Assembly (NCBI GenBank): GCA_963707905.1
Contig: CAVPSA010000011.1
Location: 61,342 to 125,341 of the forward strand
Source of the DNA: DASXKD01 sp963707905
GTDB lineage: Bacteria; Actinomycetota; Actinomycetes; Streptosporangiales; Streptosporangiaceae
DNA length: 64,000 nucleotides
Direction of reading: 5' to 3'
A program made the translations under genes and the position numbers. How positions within the stretch are numbered: the first letter of the stretch is position 1; each line of letters begins with the position of its first letter. The notes under the pieces were generated by a model, which searched no databases, had not been told where the DNA came from, and saw only the letters and a program-made list of their open reading frames with translations. This document shows positions 25,107 to 33,966 of the stretch, piece after piece.

Positions 25107-26255
25107 TCAGCTCACCGCACCGCGGTCCTGAAGGTCGGTGATCTCGGCCGGGGTCAGGCCGAGAGCGGCCAGTACCTCCCTGGTGTTGCTGCCGGGCCGT
25201 ACCGGCGGCGCCGGTGGGCCGCTCGGGGTGCGGCCGAACCGGGGCGCCGGGGCCGGCTGGATGACCCCGCCCACGTCGACGAAGGTGCCGCGGGCCGCGT
25301 TGTGCGGGTGCGCCGGGGCGTCCCGGGGGCTGACCACGGGCGCCACGCAGGCGTCCGAGCCAGCGAACGCCTCGGTCCACTGCGCCTGGGTCCGCCCGGC
25401 GAACGCCTCGGTGAACCGCGCCCGCAGTTCCGGCCAGCCGGACCGGTCGTACTGCGCGGGCAGGCCGGCCTCGTCCAGGCCGAGGCCCGCCAGAAGCTCC
25501 GCGTAGAACTTCGGCTCCAGCGCACCTACCGCCATATGCCGCCCGTCGGCCGTGGTGTAGGTGTCGTAGAACGGCGCCCCGCCATCCAGCACGTTGGTGC
25601 CCCGCCCGTCCTGCCAGCCGCCCGCCGCGCGCAGCCCGTACAGGAACGATGCGAGCATCGCCGAACCGTCGACCATCGCAACGTCGATGGTCTGGCCCCG
25701 GCCGGACCGCTCGCGCTCCAGGAGAGCGGCGAGCACCCCGATCACCAGCAGCATCCCGCCCCCGCCGAAGTCCCCGATCAGGTTCAGCGGAGGCAGCGGG
25801 CGCTCGCCTTCCCGCCCGATGGGCTCCAGGGTGCCGGACACCGCGATGTAGTCGATGTCATGGCCGGCCGTCTCGGCCAGCGGGCCGTCCTGCCCCCAGC
25901 CGGTCATCCGGGCATAGACCAGCCGGGAGTTCCGTTCCGCACAGACCTCGGGCCCAAAACCAAGCCGCTCCGCGACCCCGGGCCGGAAGGCCTCCACCAG
26001 CACATCGGCGCCGGCCACCAGGCGGAGCAGGATGTCCACGGCGGCCGGATTCTTCAGGTCCAGCCGGATCGACCGGCGGCTGCGGCGCAGCGGGTCCACG
26101 GGCGGCAGCTGCTGCCTGCCCGTGCGGTCCGGCCGGTCGATGACCAGCACGTCCGCGCCCAGGTCGGCGAGCACCATGCAGCCAAACGGGGCCGGAGCCA
26201 GGCTCGCCACTTCGATGACCTTGACCCCGGCCAGGGGTCCTGTCCGACTGTCCAC
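25107..26255 (-). CDS. CaiB/BaiF CoA-transferase family, alpha-methylacyl-CoA racemase-like
   Basis: A 382-residue family III CoA-transferase. It carries the racemase-type pair: His in GHDIDYIAVSGTL and Asp in LIGDFGGGGMLLV, matching the His126/Asp156 catalytic pair of mycobacterial MCR. The N-terminal CoA-binding part is LAPAPFGCMVLADLGADVLVI. It would interconvert 2R and 2S methyl-branched acyl-CoAs for beta-oxidation. The GTG at 26255 gives the family N terminus; the frame upstream is non-homologous. It is divergent from csoR by about 115 bases. Confidence 0.87.
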   Translation of the reverse strand: MDSRTGPLAGVKVIEVASLAPAPFGCMVLADLGADVLVIDRPDRTGRQQLPPVDPLRRSRRSIRLDLKNPAAVDILLRLVAGADVLVEAFRPGVAERLGFGPEVCAERNSRLVYARMTGWGQDGPLAETAGHDIDYIAVSGTLEPIGREGERPLPPLNLIGDFGGGGMLLVIGVLAALLERERSGRGQTIDVAMVDGSAMLASFLYGLRAAGGWQDGRGTNVLDGGAPFYDTYTTADGRHMAVGALEPKFYAELLAGLGLDEAGLPAQYDRSGWPELRARFTEAFAGRTQAQWTEAFAGSDACVAPVVSPRDAPAHPHNAARGTFVDVGGVIQPAPAPRFGRTPSGPPAPPVRPGSNTREVLAALGLTPAEITDLQDRGAVS

Positions 26256-26369
26256 CCCGATAGCCTGCCATGCCCCGCAATGCCCGGCAGCCAGTCCGGC
26301 AGCAGGCCTGGCAGCGGGGCCGGGGACACCCATGTGGCCGGAATCCCTAGCGGCACGTAGGGTAACGGC

Positions 26370-26651
26370 ATGCGCGGTTACACCCAGGACAAGGACGCCT
26401 ATCTCCGCAGACTCCGCCGCATCGAGGGCCAGGTGCGCGGGATCGCGCGCATGGTGGATGAGGACGTCTACTGCATCGACGTGCTGACCCAGGTGTCGGC
26501 GGTGACCAGGGCGCTCCAGGCGGTCGCGCTCGGGCTGCTCGAGGATCACCTCGGCGCATGCGTCTCCGAGGCGGTGCGCAAGGGCGGCGACGAGGGCGCG
26601 GAATCGGTGCGTGAGGCCGCCGCGGCGATAACGCGGCTCGTCAGGTCCTAG
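26370..26651 (+). CDS. csoR: CsoR-family copper-sensing repressor
   Basis: A 93-residue all-helical repressor (DUF156). The Cu(I) ligand set Cys35, His60, Cys64 is present in YCIDVLTQ and EDHLGACV, the spacing seen in CsoR. It should leave DNA when it binds Cu(I). No copper P-type ATPase or chaperone is next to it; a copA elsewhere or the divergent racemase promoter may be the target. It overlaps the convergent YbjN gene end by about 11 bases. Confidence 0.88.
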   Translation: MRGYTQDKDAYLRRLRRIEGQVRGIARMVDEDVYCIDVLTQVSAVTRALQAVALGLLEDHLGACVSEAVRKGGDEGAESVREAAAAITRLVRS

Positions 26652-27153
26652 CTGGCGGGCCGAGGTGGGCGAAGGCGGCTAGGTTCGCGGTGCTCTCGCC
26701 GCGCTTGATTCGCCACGCCCACTCCCGGCGGATCGAGGATTCGAACCCGATGGCCAGCGCCGAGTTGAAGTTGTCGTCGGAGTAGCTGAGCACGCAGCCG
26801 AGCACCCTGTCGATCTCCCCGGTGGAGACCGCCGCCAGCGGCAGCCGCCCGGTCAGGTACACGTCCCCGCGCTCGTCCACGGCGAAATGCACCCCGTACA
26901 TCCGGCCGTTGCGCTCCAGCAGGAACCGGTAGAAGCGGGCGTGGTTCTCGTCCGGCTGGCGGCAGAAGAACGCCTCCACGTGCAGGCTGTGCGCGCCCAC
27001 GATCAGCCAGGTCATGGTCGCGAGCTTGCGCTGGCCCGCGAGCCGGACCAGATAGCTGCCCGGGGCCGGGCTCTCCGGTTTCAGCTCCAGCGCCTCCAGC
27101 GCCGCCTCCACCGCAGCAGCGGCCGCCGCCTGAGCCGTCGGCATCTCAGTCAC
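26641..27153 (-). CDS. YbjN-domain protein
   Basis: A 170-residue soluble protein of the YbjN fold (SYLVRLAGQRKLATMTWLIV, RFYRFLLERNGRMYGVHFAV, GEIDRVLGCVLSYSDDNFN). In M. tuberculosis the homologue Rv0487 also follows mshA, so this position is conserved. YbjN proteins resemble type III secretion chaperones in fold; the function is unclear. GTG at 27153 is chosen; ATG at 27144 is equally possible. A repeat-rich 136-base spacer separates it from mshA. Confidence 0.85.
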   Translation of the reverse strand: MTEMPTAQAAAAAAVEAALEALELKPESPAPGSYLVRLAGQRKLATMTWLIVGAHSLHVEAFFCRQPDENHARFYRFLLERNGRMYGVHFAVDERGDVYLTGRLPLAAVSTGEIDRVLGCVLSYSDDNFNSALAIGFESSIRREWAWRIKRGESTANLAAFAHLGPPART

Positions 27154-27164
27154 TGCCTTGAGCC

Positions 27165-27287
27165 CATCGGGTTCCGGGGGGTCGCCTCCCGGGCCAGCAC
27201 GGCCAGGGCCCCCGTGACGAAGGAACGGGGCCGCAGGCCATCGGGGGGATCCGGGGGGTCGCTCCCCCCGGGCTAGTACTGCCATGG
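27165..27287. repeat. Dispersed GC-rich repeat, copy B (double)
   Basis: Two GG-TTCCGGGGGGTCGC-type units flank CGTGACGAAGGAACGGGGCC, the same blocks as at 2045-2115. Arms 27251-27258 and 27264-27271 form an 8-bp stem. It fills the mshA-YbjN spacer. Confidence 0.6.
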
Positions 27288-27289
27288 GG

Positions 27290-28573
27290 CTATCCTGCCA
27301 GCGCCGGGCGGCCTTCGGCCGTTGCGCTCATGGCGCCGCGGTACACGCTGAGCAGGCGGTCGACCGTGCTTCCCCAGCCGAACCGGCTCGCATGTTCGAC
27401 CGCGCCCGCCGACAGCCTGGCCCGCAGCGCCGGAGAGGCGCACAGCCGGCGCACGGCGTCGGCGTAGCGGGCCGGGTCGTGGCCCTCGACGAGGATGCCG
27501 GAGACTCCGTCCTGGACCGCGGTGCGCAGGCCGCCGACCGAGGCCGCGACCACCGGCGTGCCGCAGGCCTGTGCCTCCACTGCCACCAGCCCGAACGACT
27601 CCGAATACGAAGGCACCATCACCACCGTGGCGGCCCGGTACCAGTCGGCAAGTTCCGGCTGCGGGCAGGGCGGCTCGATCCGTACCACGCCACCGAGGCC
27701 AAGCGCCTGCGCGGCCTCGGTGAGCTGGTCGGGGTCGGCGCGGCCGGTCCCGCTCGGGCCGCCTACGAAGGCGACCGTGAGCGACTGCGCCAGCGCCGGG
27801 TCGCCACGGATCAGGTCCGCGGCGGCGTGCAGCACCACGTCCGGGGCCTTCAGCGGCTGGATCCGGCCCGCGAACACGATGACGGGGCCGTCCCCGGGCA
27901 GTCCCAGCCGGCGCCGGGCGGCGCCGGGCGGCCCGGGCCGGAAGGTCGACAGGTCCACACCCGGGTTGACGGTCCAGATCTTGGCCGGCTCCGCCCCGTA
28001 GAGCCGGGCGAGCTGGCGGGCCTCCTCGTCGGTGTTCGCCACCAGCCGGTCGGCCGAGGCGACCACGTCCGATTCGCCGCGCAGCCGGATGTCCGGTTCC
28101 CGCATGTCCCCGCGGGCGAGCGCGGCGTTCTTGACCCTGCCGAGCGTGTGCATGGACTGCACGAACGGCACGCCCCAGCGTTCCTTGGCGACCGCGCCGA
28201 CGTGCCCGGACAGCCAGTAGTGGCCGTGCACCAGGTCGTACCGGCCCGGCGCGTAGGCGGCCTCGGTGCGCAGTACTCCCAGGGTGAACTCGCAGAGCTG
28301 GGCGGGCAGGTCGGCCTTGTCCAGCTCCTCGAACGGGCCCGCCGGCACATGCCGGACCAGCACCCCGGGCACGAGTTCGTGCACCGGAGCGGCATCGCGG
28401 GAGACGGCCCGGGTGAAGATCTCGACCTCAACGCCACGGGCGGCCATGCGCTTTGCGACCTCGACGACGTAGACGTTGAGCCCGCCCGCGTCGCCGGTGC
28501 CCGGCTGTTCCAGCGGCGAGGTATGCACGCTGATGGTCGCGATCCGCCTTGGTACCCGTCGCGGCACAGGCAT
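27290..28573 (-). CDS. mshA: D-inositol-3-phosphate glycosyltransferase
   Basis: The first enzyme of mycothiol synthesis, joining UDP-GlcNAc to 1L-myo-inositol-3-phosphate. The 427-residue GT4 protein has the MshA N terminus (ISVHTSPLEQPGTGDAGGLN), HGHYWLSGHVG, the TVNPGVDLSTFRPG link, and the nucleotide site SYSESFGLVAVEAQACGTPV. The gene order YbjN-mshA-gpmA-senX3-regX3 matches M. tuberculosis. It is divergent from gpmA across 92 bases. It implies that mycothiol is the thiol buffer of this organism. Confidence 0.96.
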   Translation of the reverse strand: MPVPRRVPRRIATISVHTSPLEQPGTGDAGGLNVYVVEVAKRMAARGVEVEIFTRAVSRDAAPVHELVPGVLVRHVPAGPFEELDKADLPAQLCEFTLGVLRTEAAYAPGRYDLVHGHYWLSGHVGAVAKERWGVPFVQSMHTLGRVKNAALARGDMREPDIRLRGESDVVASADRLVANTDEEARQLARLYGAEPAKIWTVNPGVDLSTFRPGPPGAARRRLGLPGDGPVIVFAGRIQPLKAPDVVLHAAADLIRGDPALAQSLTVAFVGGPSGTGRADPDQLTEAAQALGLGGVVRIEPPCPQPELADWYRAATVVMVPSYSESFGLVAVEAQACGTPVVAASVGGLRTAVQDGVSGILVEGHDPARYADAVRRLCASPALRARLSAGAVEHASRFGWGSTVDRLLSVYRGAMSATAEGRPALAG

Positions 28574-28665
28574 CCACCTCCGACAGGCGACCTGGAGGCC
28601 GCATCACGTGTACCCGCCAGGGGCAACCACGCAGCCGCACCACGTGTTCCCGTAGGCTCCTAGCC

Positions 28666-29409
28666 ATGTCCACACTGGTGCTGCTCAGGCACGGCGAGAG
28701 CGCTTGGAACGCAGCGGGTCTGTTCACCGGCTGGGTGGACGTCGGGCTGTCGGAGACCGGAGCCCGGGAGGCCGTCTCCGGCGGCGCGCTGCTGCGCGAC
28801 CATGGCCTTCGCCTGGAGATCGTGCACACCTCGGTGCTGACCCGCGCCATTCAGACCGCCAACCTGGCGCTGGAGGAGGCGGGCCTGCTCTGGCTTCCGG
28901 TGGCCAGGTCCTGGCGGCTGAACGAACGCCACTACGGCGCGCTTCAGGGCAAGAACAAGGCGCAGACCCGGGAGGAGTTCGGCGACGAGCAGTTCATGGT
29001 GTGGCGCCGTTCCTACGATGTCCCGCCGCCACCGCTGCCCGATGATCACCCCCTCTCCCAGGCGGCCGACCCCCGTTATGCCCACCTTCCGCCCGAGTTG
29101 CTGCCGCGCAGCGAGTGCCTCGCGGACGTGCTCCGCCGGATGCTCCCGTACTGGTACGACGCGATCGTGCCCGACCTGGCGGCGAACCGGACGGTTCTCG
29201 TGGTCGCCCACGGCAACTCGCTGCGCGCCCTGGTCAAGCATCTCGACGGGATCAGCGATGCCGAGATCACCGGGCTGAACATCCCTACCGGCATCCCGTT
29301 GGTGTACGAGCTGGACGGGAGTTTCCAGCCGAAGGTGCCCGGCGGCCTGTACCTGGACCCCGAGGCGGCGTCGGCTGCGGCCGAGGCCGTGCGTAACCAG
29401 GGACGATGA
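28666..29409 (+). CDS. gpmA: 2,3-bisphosphoglycerate-dependent phosphoglycerate mutase
   Basis: Glycolytic interconversion of 3- and 2-phosphoglycerate. A 247-residue protein with LLRHGESAWN (phospho-His), the LNERHYGALQGKNK motif, YDVPPPPLPDDHP, and the second His in VAHGNSLRALVKHL. All are standard for dPGM. The ATG at 28666 begins the motif; longer upstream frames are not homologous. It is followed after about 230 bases by senX3, as in mycobacteria. Confidence 0.96.
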   Translation: MSTLVLLRHGESAWNAAGLFTGWVDVGLSETGAREAVSGGALLRDHGLRLEIVHTSVLTRAIQTANLALEEAGLLWLPVARSWRLNERHYGALQGKNKAQTREEFGDEQFMVWRRSYDVPPPPLPDDHPLSQAADPRYAHLPPELLPRSECLADVLRRMLPYWYDAIVPDLAANRTVLVVAHGNSLRALVKHLDGISDAEITGLNIPTGIPLVYELDGSFQPKVPGGLYLDPEAASAAAEAVRNQGR

Positions 29410-29643
29410 CCTGCTGGGTGACCTAACGGAGACAGCCGCGGACTGTTCGTTATGCACGGAAAGTCCCGGCGTGACCAATTGGTGACTGTTCTATGAATAC
29501 CTGAGGAACAGGCTCACCTTGGGGAGGCCGCCAGCGGCGCCCCAGACCTTCACCGCATACCATCGAAGCGTGAGCGCGCACGTGACGGCTGGTGTTGGTG
29601 ATCTGGCGCCAGCATTCTGCCCCGCCACGGCAAAGGCCCGCTG

Positions 29644-30799
29644 GTGACCGCCCGCGGGCGCGTCGCTGACTTGGAGCCCGCAGCCGACAAGCCGCGCGAG
29701 CCCGCAGCCGACAAGCCGCGGGCCACGAGGCTTCCGCCCGGCGTGGCGTCGGTCCTGTCCGTGCTTTCCTCCTCCGCCGTCGTGCTTGACCGCGCCGACA
29801 AGGTGCTGATGGCCAGCCAGGCGGCCCGCACCTTCGGCTTGGTCAAAGATGGCCAGCTCATCGTCGGGGAACTGCTCGCCCTGGTGCGGCAGGTCCGGCG
29901 GGACGGGCAGACCCGTGAGGGCGAGGTGGACCTGTCCGGCAGCTCGTTCGGCGGCCGGCGGACCAGTTTCGCGGTGCGGGTCGCCCCGCTCGGCACCGAC
30001 GGCCTCATCCTGCTGCTCGCCGAGGACCAGACCGAGAGCCGGCGGGTGGAGGAGGTCCGGCGGGACTTCGTCGCCAACATCAGCCACGAACTGAAGACGC
30101 CGGTCGGTGCGCTCGCCCTGCTCGCCGAGACCATGGAGGAGGCGGCCGACGACCCGGAGGCCGTGCGGCGCTTCGCGGGCCGGATGCGCCAGGAGGCCTC
30201 CCGGCTGACCTACCTGGTCCAGGACCTGATCACGCTGTCGCGGATCCAGGCGGCCGAGCCCATGCCCGACCCGAGGGCGGTGGACCTGAGCGCGATCGTC
30301 GCGGAGGCGGTGGACCGGGTCCGGATGAAGGCGAGCGCGGACGGCATCGAGCTGGTCGCCGCCTGCGAGGAGCGCATTTTCGTGCTCGGCGACGAAGATC
30401 TCCTGGTGACCGCGCTGCGCAACCTGCTGGAGAACGCGATCGCCTACAGCCCGGTAAAGACCAGGGTGGTGGTCTCGGCGTCCCGTGATGGCAGCCGCAC
30501 CGCCCAGATCAGCGTCGCCGACCAGGGAATCGGCATCCCCGAGCGTGATCTTGAGCGAATCTTCGAGCGGTTCTACCGGGTGGATCCGGCCCGGTCCAGG
30601 GCCACCGGAGGAACCGGCCTCGGGCTGGCGATCGTGAAGCACGTGATGGCCGCGCACCGCGGCAAGGTCACGGTGTGGAGCCAGGAAGGCGTCGGATTCC
30701 ACCTTCACCCTGCAGATGCCTATCGTGAGCAGGCCCCCCACCGCGGGCACCAACCCGGCCGGCGGTCCCCCGCAGCATGCCAGGGAGGCGGTCAAGTGA
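29644..30799 (+). CDS. senX3: SenX3/PhoR-type sensor kinase, frameshifted near its C terminus
   Basis: The phosphate-sensing kinase partner of RegX3. A PAS domain (VLSSSAVVLDRADKVLMASQ) is followed by HisKA (VANISHELKTPVGALALLAE) and HATPase_c (LLENAIAYSPV, DQGIGIPE, GGTGLGLAIVKHV). Two things are odd. The N terminus begins with a duplicated EPAADKPR segment and no membrane helix, whereas SenX3 usually has two. An extra T near 30697 in GGATTCC shifts the frame; removing it gives the expected GSTFTLQMP ending and a TGA at 30797-30799 overlapping the regX3 GTG. Without that correction the frame runs straight into regX3. Confidence 0.8.
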
Positions 30800-31482
30800 C
30801 CCGAGTGCTGGTGGTCGAAGACGAGGAGTCCTTCAGCGACGCGCTGTCCTACATGCTGCGCCGCGAGGGCTTCGAGGTGGCGGTCTGCCCGACCGGGCCG
30901 GATGCGATCGAGGCTTTCGACCGGCACGGCGCCGACCTGGTGCTGCTCGACCTGATGCTGCCCGGCCTGCCGGGCAGCGAGGTGTGCCGGACGCTGCGGG
31001 AGCGCTCCAACGTCCCGGTGATCATGCTCACCGCCAAGGACAGCGAGATCGACAAGGTCGTCGGCCTGGAACTCGGCGCGGATGACTACGTCACCAAGCC
31101 CTTCTCGTCGCGGGAACTGGTCGCCCGGATGCGCGCGGTGCTCCGGCGCCGTGGTGAGCCGGACGAGCCGGGCGGCTCGATCATGGAGTCGGGCCCCGTC
31201 CGGATGGACGTCGACCGGCATGTCGTGACCGTGCGCGGTCAGCAGGTCCAGGTACCGCTCAAGGAGTTCGAGCTGCTGGAGGTCCTGCTCCGCAATGTCG
31301 GCCGGGTGCTGGCCAGGATGCAGCTCATCGACCGGGTCTGGGGCGCGGACTACGTAGGCGACACCAAGACCCTGGATGTGCACATCAAGCGGCTCCGGGC
31401 CAAGATCGAGACCGACCCGGGCAGCCCGCGGCACATCATCACGGTGCGCGGGCTCGGCTACAAGTTCGAGCCCGGCGACTGA
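30796..31482 (+). CDS. regX3: RegX3/PhoP-type response regulator
   Basis: A 228-residue OmpR-family regulator of phosphate starvation genes. The receiver has VVEDEESFSDAL, phospho-Asp in LVLLDLMLPGLPG and Lys in DDYVTKPFS. The winged helix has VPLKEFELLEVLLRNVGRVL and KTLDVHIKRLRAKIE. The GTG start overlaps the predicted senX3 stop (GTGA). No phoU lies nearby. The secreted-type phosphoesterase at 48.5 kb could be one target. Confidence 0.93.
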   Translation: MTRVLVVEDEESFSDALSYMLRREGFEVAVCPTGPDAIEAFDRHGADLVLLDLMLPGLPGSEVCRTLRERSNVPVIMLTAKDSEIDKVVGLELGADDYVTKPFSSRELVARMRAVLRRRGEPDEPGGSIMESGPVRMDVDRHVVTVRGQQVQVPLKEFELLEVLLRNVGRVLARMQLIDRVWGADYVGDTKTLDVHIKRLRAKIETDPGSPRHIITVRGLGYKFEPGD

Positions 31483-31599
31483 GCCCGCCACCGTCGGCCG
31501 GTCTGGCCCTGCCTGCCCGGCGCACGGCCTGCGCGGCGGGGCGCCACGGGGCCCCCGCGCGGCCAGGTGCCCCGGTGGCACGAGGTGCGTAGCGGCCCG

Positions 31600-32196
31600 T
31601 TAAGAGGTGGGCGTCGGGGACGGAGTGCCCGGCGCCGACGGGGTCGGAGTGGCGTGCGGCCGCAGGAACAGCGGCGCTGGCGAGAAGGTGCCGTAGGACT
31701 CGGTGCGCGGCATCACCGGGACCTTCAGGGACACGAAGCCGGCGTTCTGGAACTGCAGGTTCAGCAGGATCCACTGGCCGCCGTTCAGGGTGCGGGTGAG
31801 GTGCTGGAGCACCACCCGGGGGGACGGGCCGGTGAGGAACAGCGTCTGTTCCCGGCCGAGCGTGATTCCCCCGGCGGGCACCAGGACCGAGGTGGCTTCG
31901 CCGGGCGCCCTGATGCTCAGCAGCCGGTCCGGGGCGCCGTCGTTGGACAGGGCGAAGAACACGCCCGCCGAGGCGCCGCGGGGCAGCGTGAAGCCGGGCG
32001 TCGGCCCGAGCACGAACATGTTGTTGATCCGGAGCGTGTTGTCCACGATCGCCGACGCCCCGGGCGTGGGCTGATGCCACTCCTGGGTGGGCGCGTTGTT
32101 GCCGGCCTCACAGCCAGCGATGGCGGGGATCAGCCCCACGGCGGCTACCACCACGAGGTCGCGCAGCGACAGAAGGCCGCGCCTGCTGCGGATCAC
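31600..32196 (-). CDS. Putative lipoprotein, copper-chaperone PCuAC-like fold
   Basis: A 198-residue exported protein. The basic N terminus and hydrophobic segment end in a lipobox, AIAGC, so it is probably lipid-anchored outside the membrane. The core (LRINNMFVLGPTPGFTL, GVFFALSNDGAPDRLLSIRA, GGQWILLNLQFQNAGFVSL) resembles the beta-sandwich of PCu(A)C/DUF461 proteins, but the Met/His copper ligands are not obvious. The tail is Thr/Pro-rich. GGAGGAG sits before the GTG at 32196. It follows a membrane protein gene on the same strand. Confidence 0.72.
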   Translation of the reverse strand: MIRSRRGLLSLRDLVVVAAVGLIPAIAGCEAGNNAPTQEWHQPTPGASAIVDNTLRINNMFVLGPTPGFTLPRGASAGVFFALSNDGAPDRLLSIRAPGEATSVLVPAGGITLGREQTLFLTGPSPRVVLQHLTRTLNGGQWILLNLQFQNAGFVSLKVPVMPRTESYGTFSPAPLFLRPHATPTPSAPGTPSPTPTS

Positions 32197-33124
32197 TGGG
32201 TGCTCTCCTCCGGCTCGAACGAGCACGTCTGCGTCGCGGGAAAGAGTATCGGCTCGGGACCGCGGCGGTCACGGCAGCCCCTGCCGGACTCACCCAGGTG
32301 GCGTGCCGCTCGCGGCCGGCGAGCCGCTGGCCGCCGGGCGAACCGCTGCCGCTGGCCGCGGCCGGCGACCCGCTCGCCGGCACGAGCCGTGCCGGGCTCG
32401 CCGCGCTGCCCGTGGCCAGCGCGCGCACGTCGTTCTCGAGCTGGAACCCGTGACCGCGGTCCGGGATCACCCGCGGATCCGCGGAGCCGTCCGGGCGGAC
32501 CACGACGGCCGTCAGCGTCGCCACCCTGTAGGGCGAGGGCAGCAAGTTGTGGGTGTCCTCCAGGCCCTGGCTGGGCCCGAGCCCGAGGTCGGTGGCAAAG
32601 GCGGTCACCGAGGTGTTGTGCAGGCCCACCAGGTAGATCAGCGTCCTCGCCGCCAGCGCCGCGTTAGCGAGCTTCTGCAGGTCGCGCAGGCAGTCGCAGC
32701 GGGGCGGTATCAGCGCCAGCACCACCACCTGGGCGGGGAGGGTGTTCAGCGGCGTCGGCCGGCCCGCGGCGAAAAGAATGGTCTGGACCAGCGCCGGGCC
32801 CGGCCGGGCAGGCGCCTGGGAACTGGTGCCCGCGGCCGGGCGCTGCGGCCGCAGGCCGGCCGTGGGCTGCCTGGCGGTGAACACGGTGAGCAGCGTCGCG
32901 GCGACCAGCGTCAGCGCCAGGCAGCCGGCGAGCAGCGGCAGCACCATGCCGTCCCTGGTGATCGGCCCGTACACCCGCCTGGCCAGGCTGCGCCTGCGCC
33001 GCGACCTCAGCTCGCGGTGATATGCCTGGACATCCCTGGCGAGTTCCCGGGCATCATCGGGAACCTCGATGTCGACCGGCGGCAGGCCGTAATCGTCCCG
33101 CCCCTGGTCGCCGCCAGCATTCAC
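32108..33124 (-). CDS. Single-pass membrane protein with extracytoplasmic domain; 3' end probably frameshifted
   Basis: Function unknown. An acidic N terminus is followed by a basic stretch and one helix (LLAGCLALTLVAATLLTVF), then an external domain with VVVLALIPPRCDCLRDLQKL and a RVATLTAVVV strand, perhaps a degraded thioredoxin-like fold. The last 70 residues are Arg/Ser nonsense and overlap the lipoprotein gene by 89 bases. A one-base shift in the Ser-Gly-Pro tail would give SGSPAASGTPPG and a stop at 32290, removing the overlap. GTG at 33124 is set by AGGAGA. Confidence 0.6.
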   Translation of the reverse strand: MNAGGDQGRDDYGLPPVDIEVPDDARELARDVQAYHRELRSRRRRSLARRVYGPITRDGMVLPLLAGCLALTLVAATLLTVFTARQPTAGLRPQRPAAGTSSQAPARPGPALVQTILFAAGRPTPLNTLPAQVVVLALIPPRCDCLRDLQKLANAALAARTLIYLVGLHNTSVTAFATDLGLGPSQGLEDTHNLLPSPYRVATLTAVVVRPDGSADPRVIPDRGHGFQLENDVRALATGSAASPARLVPASGSPAAASGSGSPGGQRLAGRERHATWVSPAGAAVTAAVPSRYSFPRRRRARSSRRRAPSDPQQARPSVAARPRGGSRRGADPRHRWL

Positions 33125-33453
33125 GCACATCTCTCCTGCACGAGCGGCCTGATTCACCTCCAGTATGAGCCCGCCAGGCGCGTGTCGTCACTGGCAAGGC
33201 CTTCCCTGCCTGGCTCCGGGCTTCGGGTACCGGTCCCCTGGTCACGCAGGGTGGCGCGGCTGATCAACACTCGGGGTATCGCCAAGGACACATTAAGCCA
33301 GCTTCCACCTGGGCAGCAGCGTGTGCCCAGGCTGCCCTGGATCTCTTTCAGATCGGTTAATTGCCTCCTTGACCTGCATGTTTGCCGTCAAGGCAGGCCA
33401 TTGGACAGCGGTCGCCGTGGTAGCATTGGCATAGCGGAAGGGGTATGTGCCAC
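33125..33453. other. Divergent gene-free region upstream of carD
   Basis: This 329-base region must hold the carD promoter. It contains an 8-bp hairpin (33308-33315 with 33324-33331) and AT-richer segments near 33350-33430. TTGGAC (33401) and TAGCAT (33421) are only 14 bases apart, so I assign no promoter. Confidence 0.5.
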
Positions 33454-33936
33454 ATGACTTTCAAGGTCGGCGACACGGTCGTCTACCCCCACCATGGGGC
33501 TGCTCGCATCGAGGAGATCGAAACCCGCACGATCAAGGGTGCGGAAATGACCTACCTGGTCCTCAAGGTTGACAAAGGGGACCTCACAGTGCGCGTGCCC
33601 GCGGACAACGCCGAACTGGTGGGTGTGCGCGATGTCGTCGGGCAGGAAGGTCTTGAGCGAGTGTTCGAGGTGCTCCGCGCCCCGCACACCGAGGAGCCGA
33701 CCAACTGGTCCCGGCGGTACAAGGCCAACCTGGAGAAACTCGCCTCCGGTGACGTGAACAAGGTGGCCGAGGTCGTCCGTGACCTGTGGCGCAGGGACAG
33801 GGAACGCGGGCTTTCCGCAGGTGAGAAGCGGATGCTGGCTAAGGCCCGGCAGATTCTTGTGAGCGAGCTTGCCCTGGCCGAGAAGACGAACGAGGACAAG
33901 GCCGAGGCACTGCTCGACGAGATCCTTGCTTCCTGA
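33454..33936 (+). CDS. carD: CarD-family RNA-polymerase-binding transcription factor
   Basis: CarD binds the RNA polymerase beta subunit and stabilises open complexes, notably at rRNA promoters. The 160-residue protein has the Tudor-like RNAP-interaction domain (FKVGDTVVYPHHGAARIEEI) and the basic helical DNA-binding half (NWSRRYKANLEKLASGD, RGLSAGEKRMLAKARQIL), close to the mycobacterial protein. ATG at 33454 gives the conserved N terminus; an ATG 9 bases earlier is in frame. ispF follows after 30 bases. Confidence 0.96.
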   Translation: MTFKVGDTVVYPHHGAARIEEIETRTIKGAEMTYLVLKVDKGDLTVRVPADNAELVGVRDVVGQEGLERVFEVLRAPHTEEPTNWSRRYKANLEKLASGDVNKVAEVVRDLWRRDRERGLSAGEKRMLAKARQILVSELALAEKTNEDKAEALLDEILAS

Positions 33937-33966
33937 CCCAAGGGCCTTTCCTGGTGCTGGTGTCAC

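Noticed and set aside
29644..31482. Genuine SenX3-RegX3 fusion protein
   Set aside because: One extra T explains it, and the corrected frame gives the standard SenX3 ending plus a GTGA overlap with regX3.
29491..31581. Long minus-strand open frame opposite senX3-regX3
   Set aside because: GC-rich genes leave long open frames on the other strand. The product is Arg/Gly/Pro/His-rich with no domain, and the plus-strand genes are certain.
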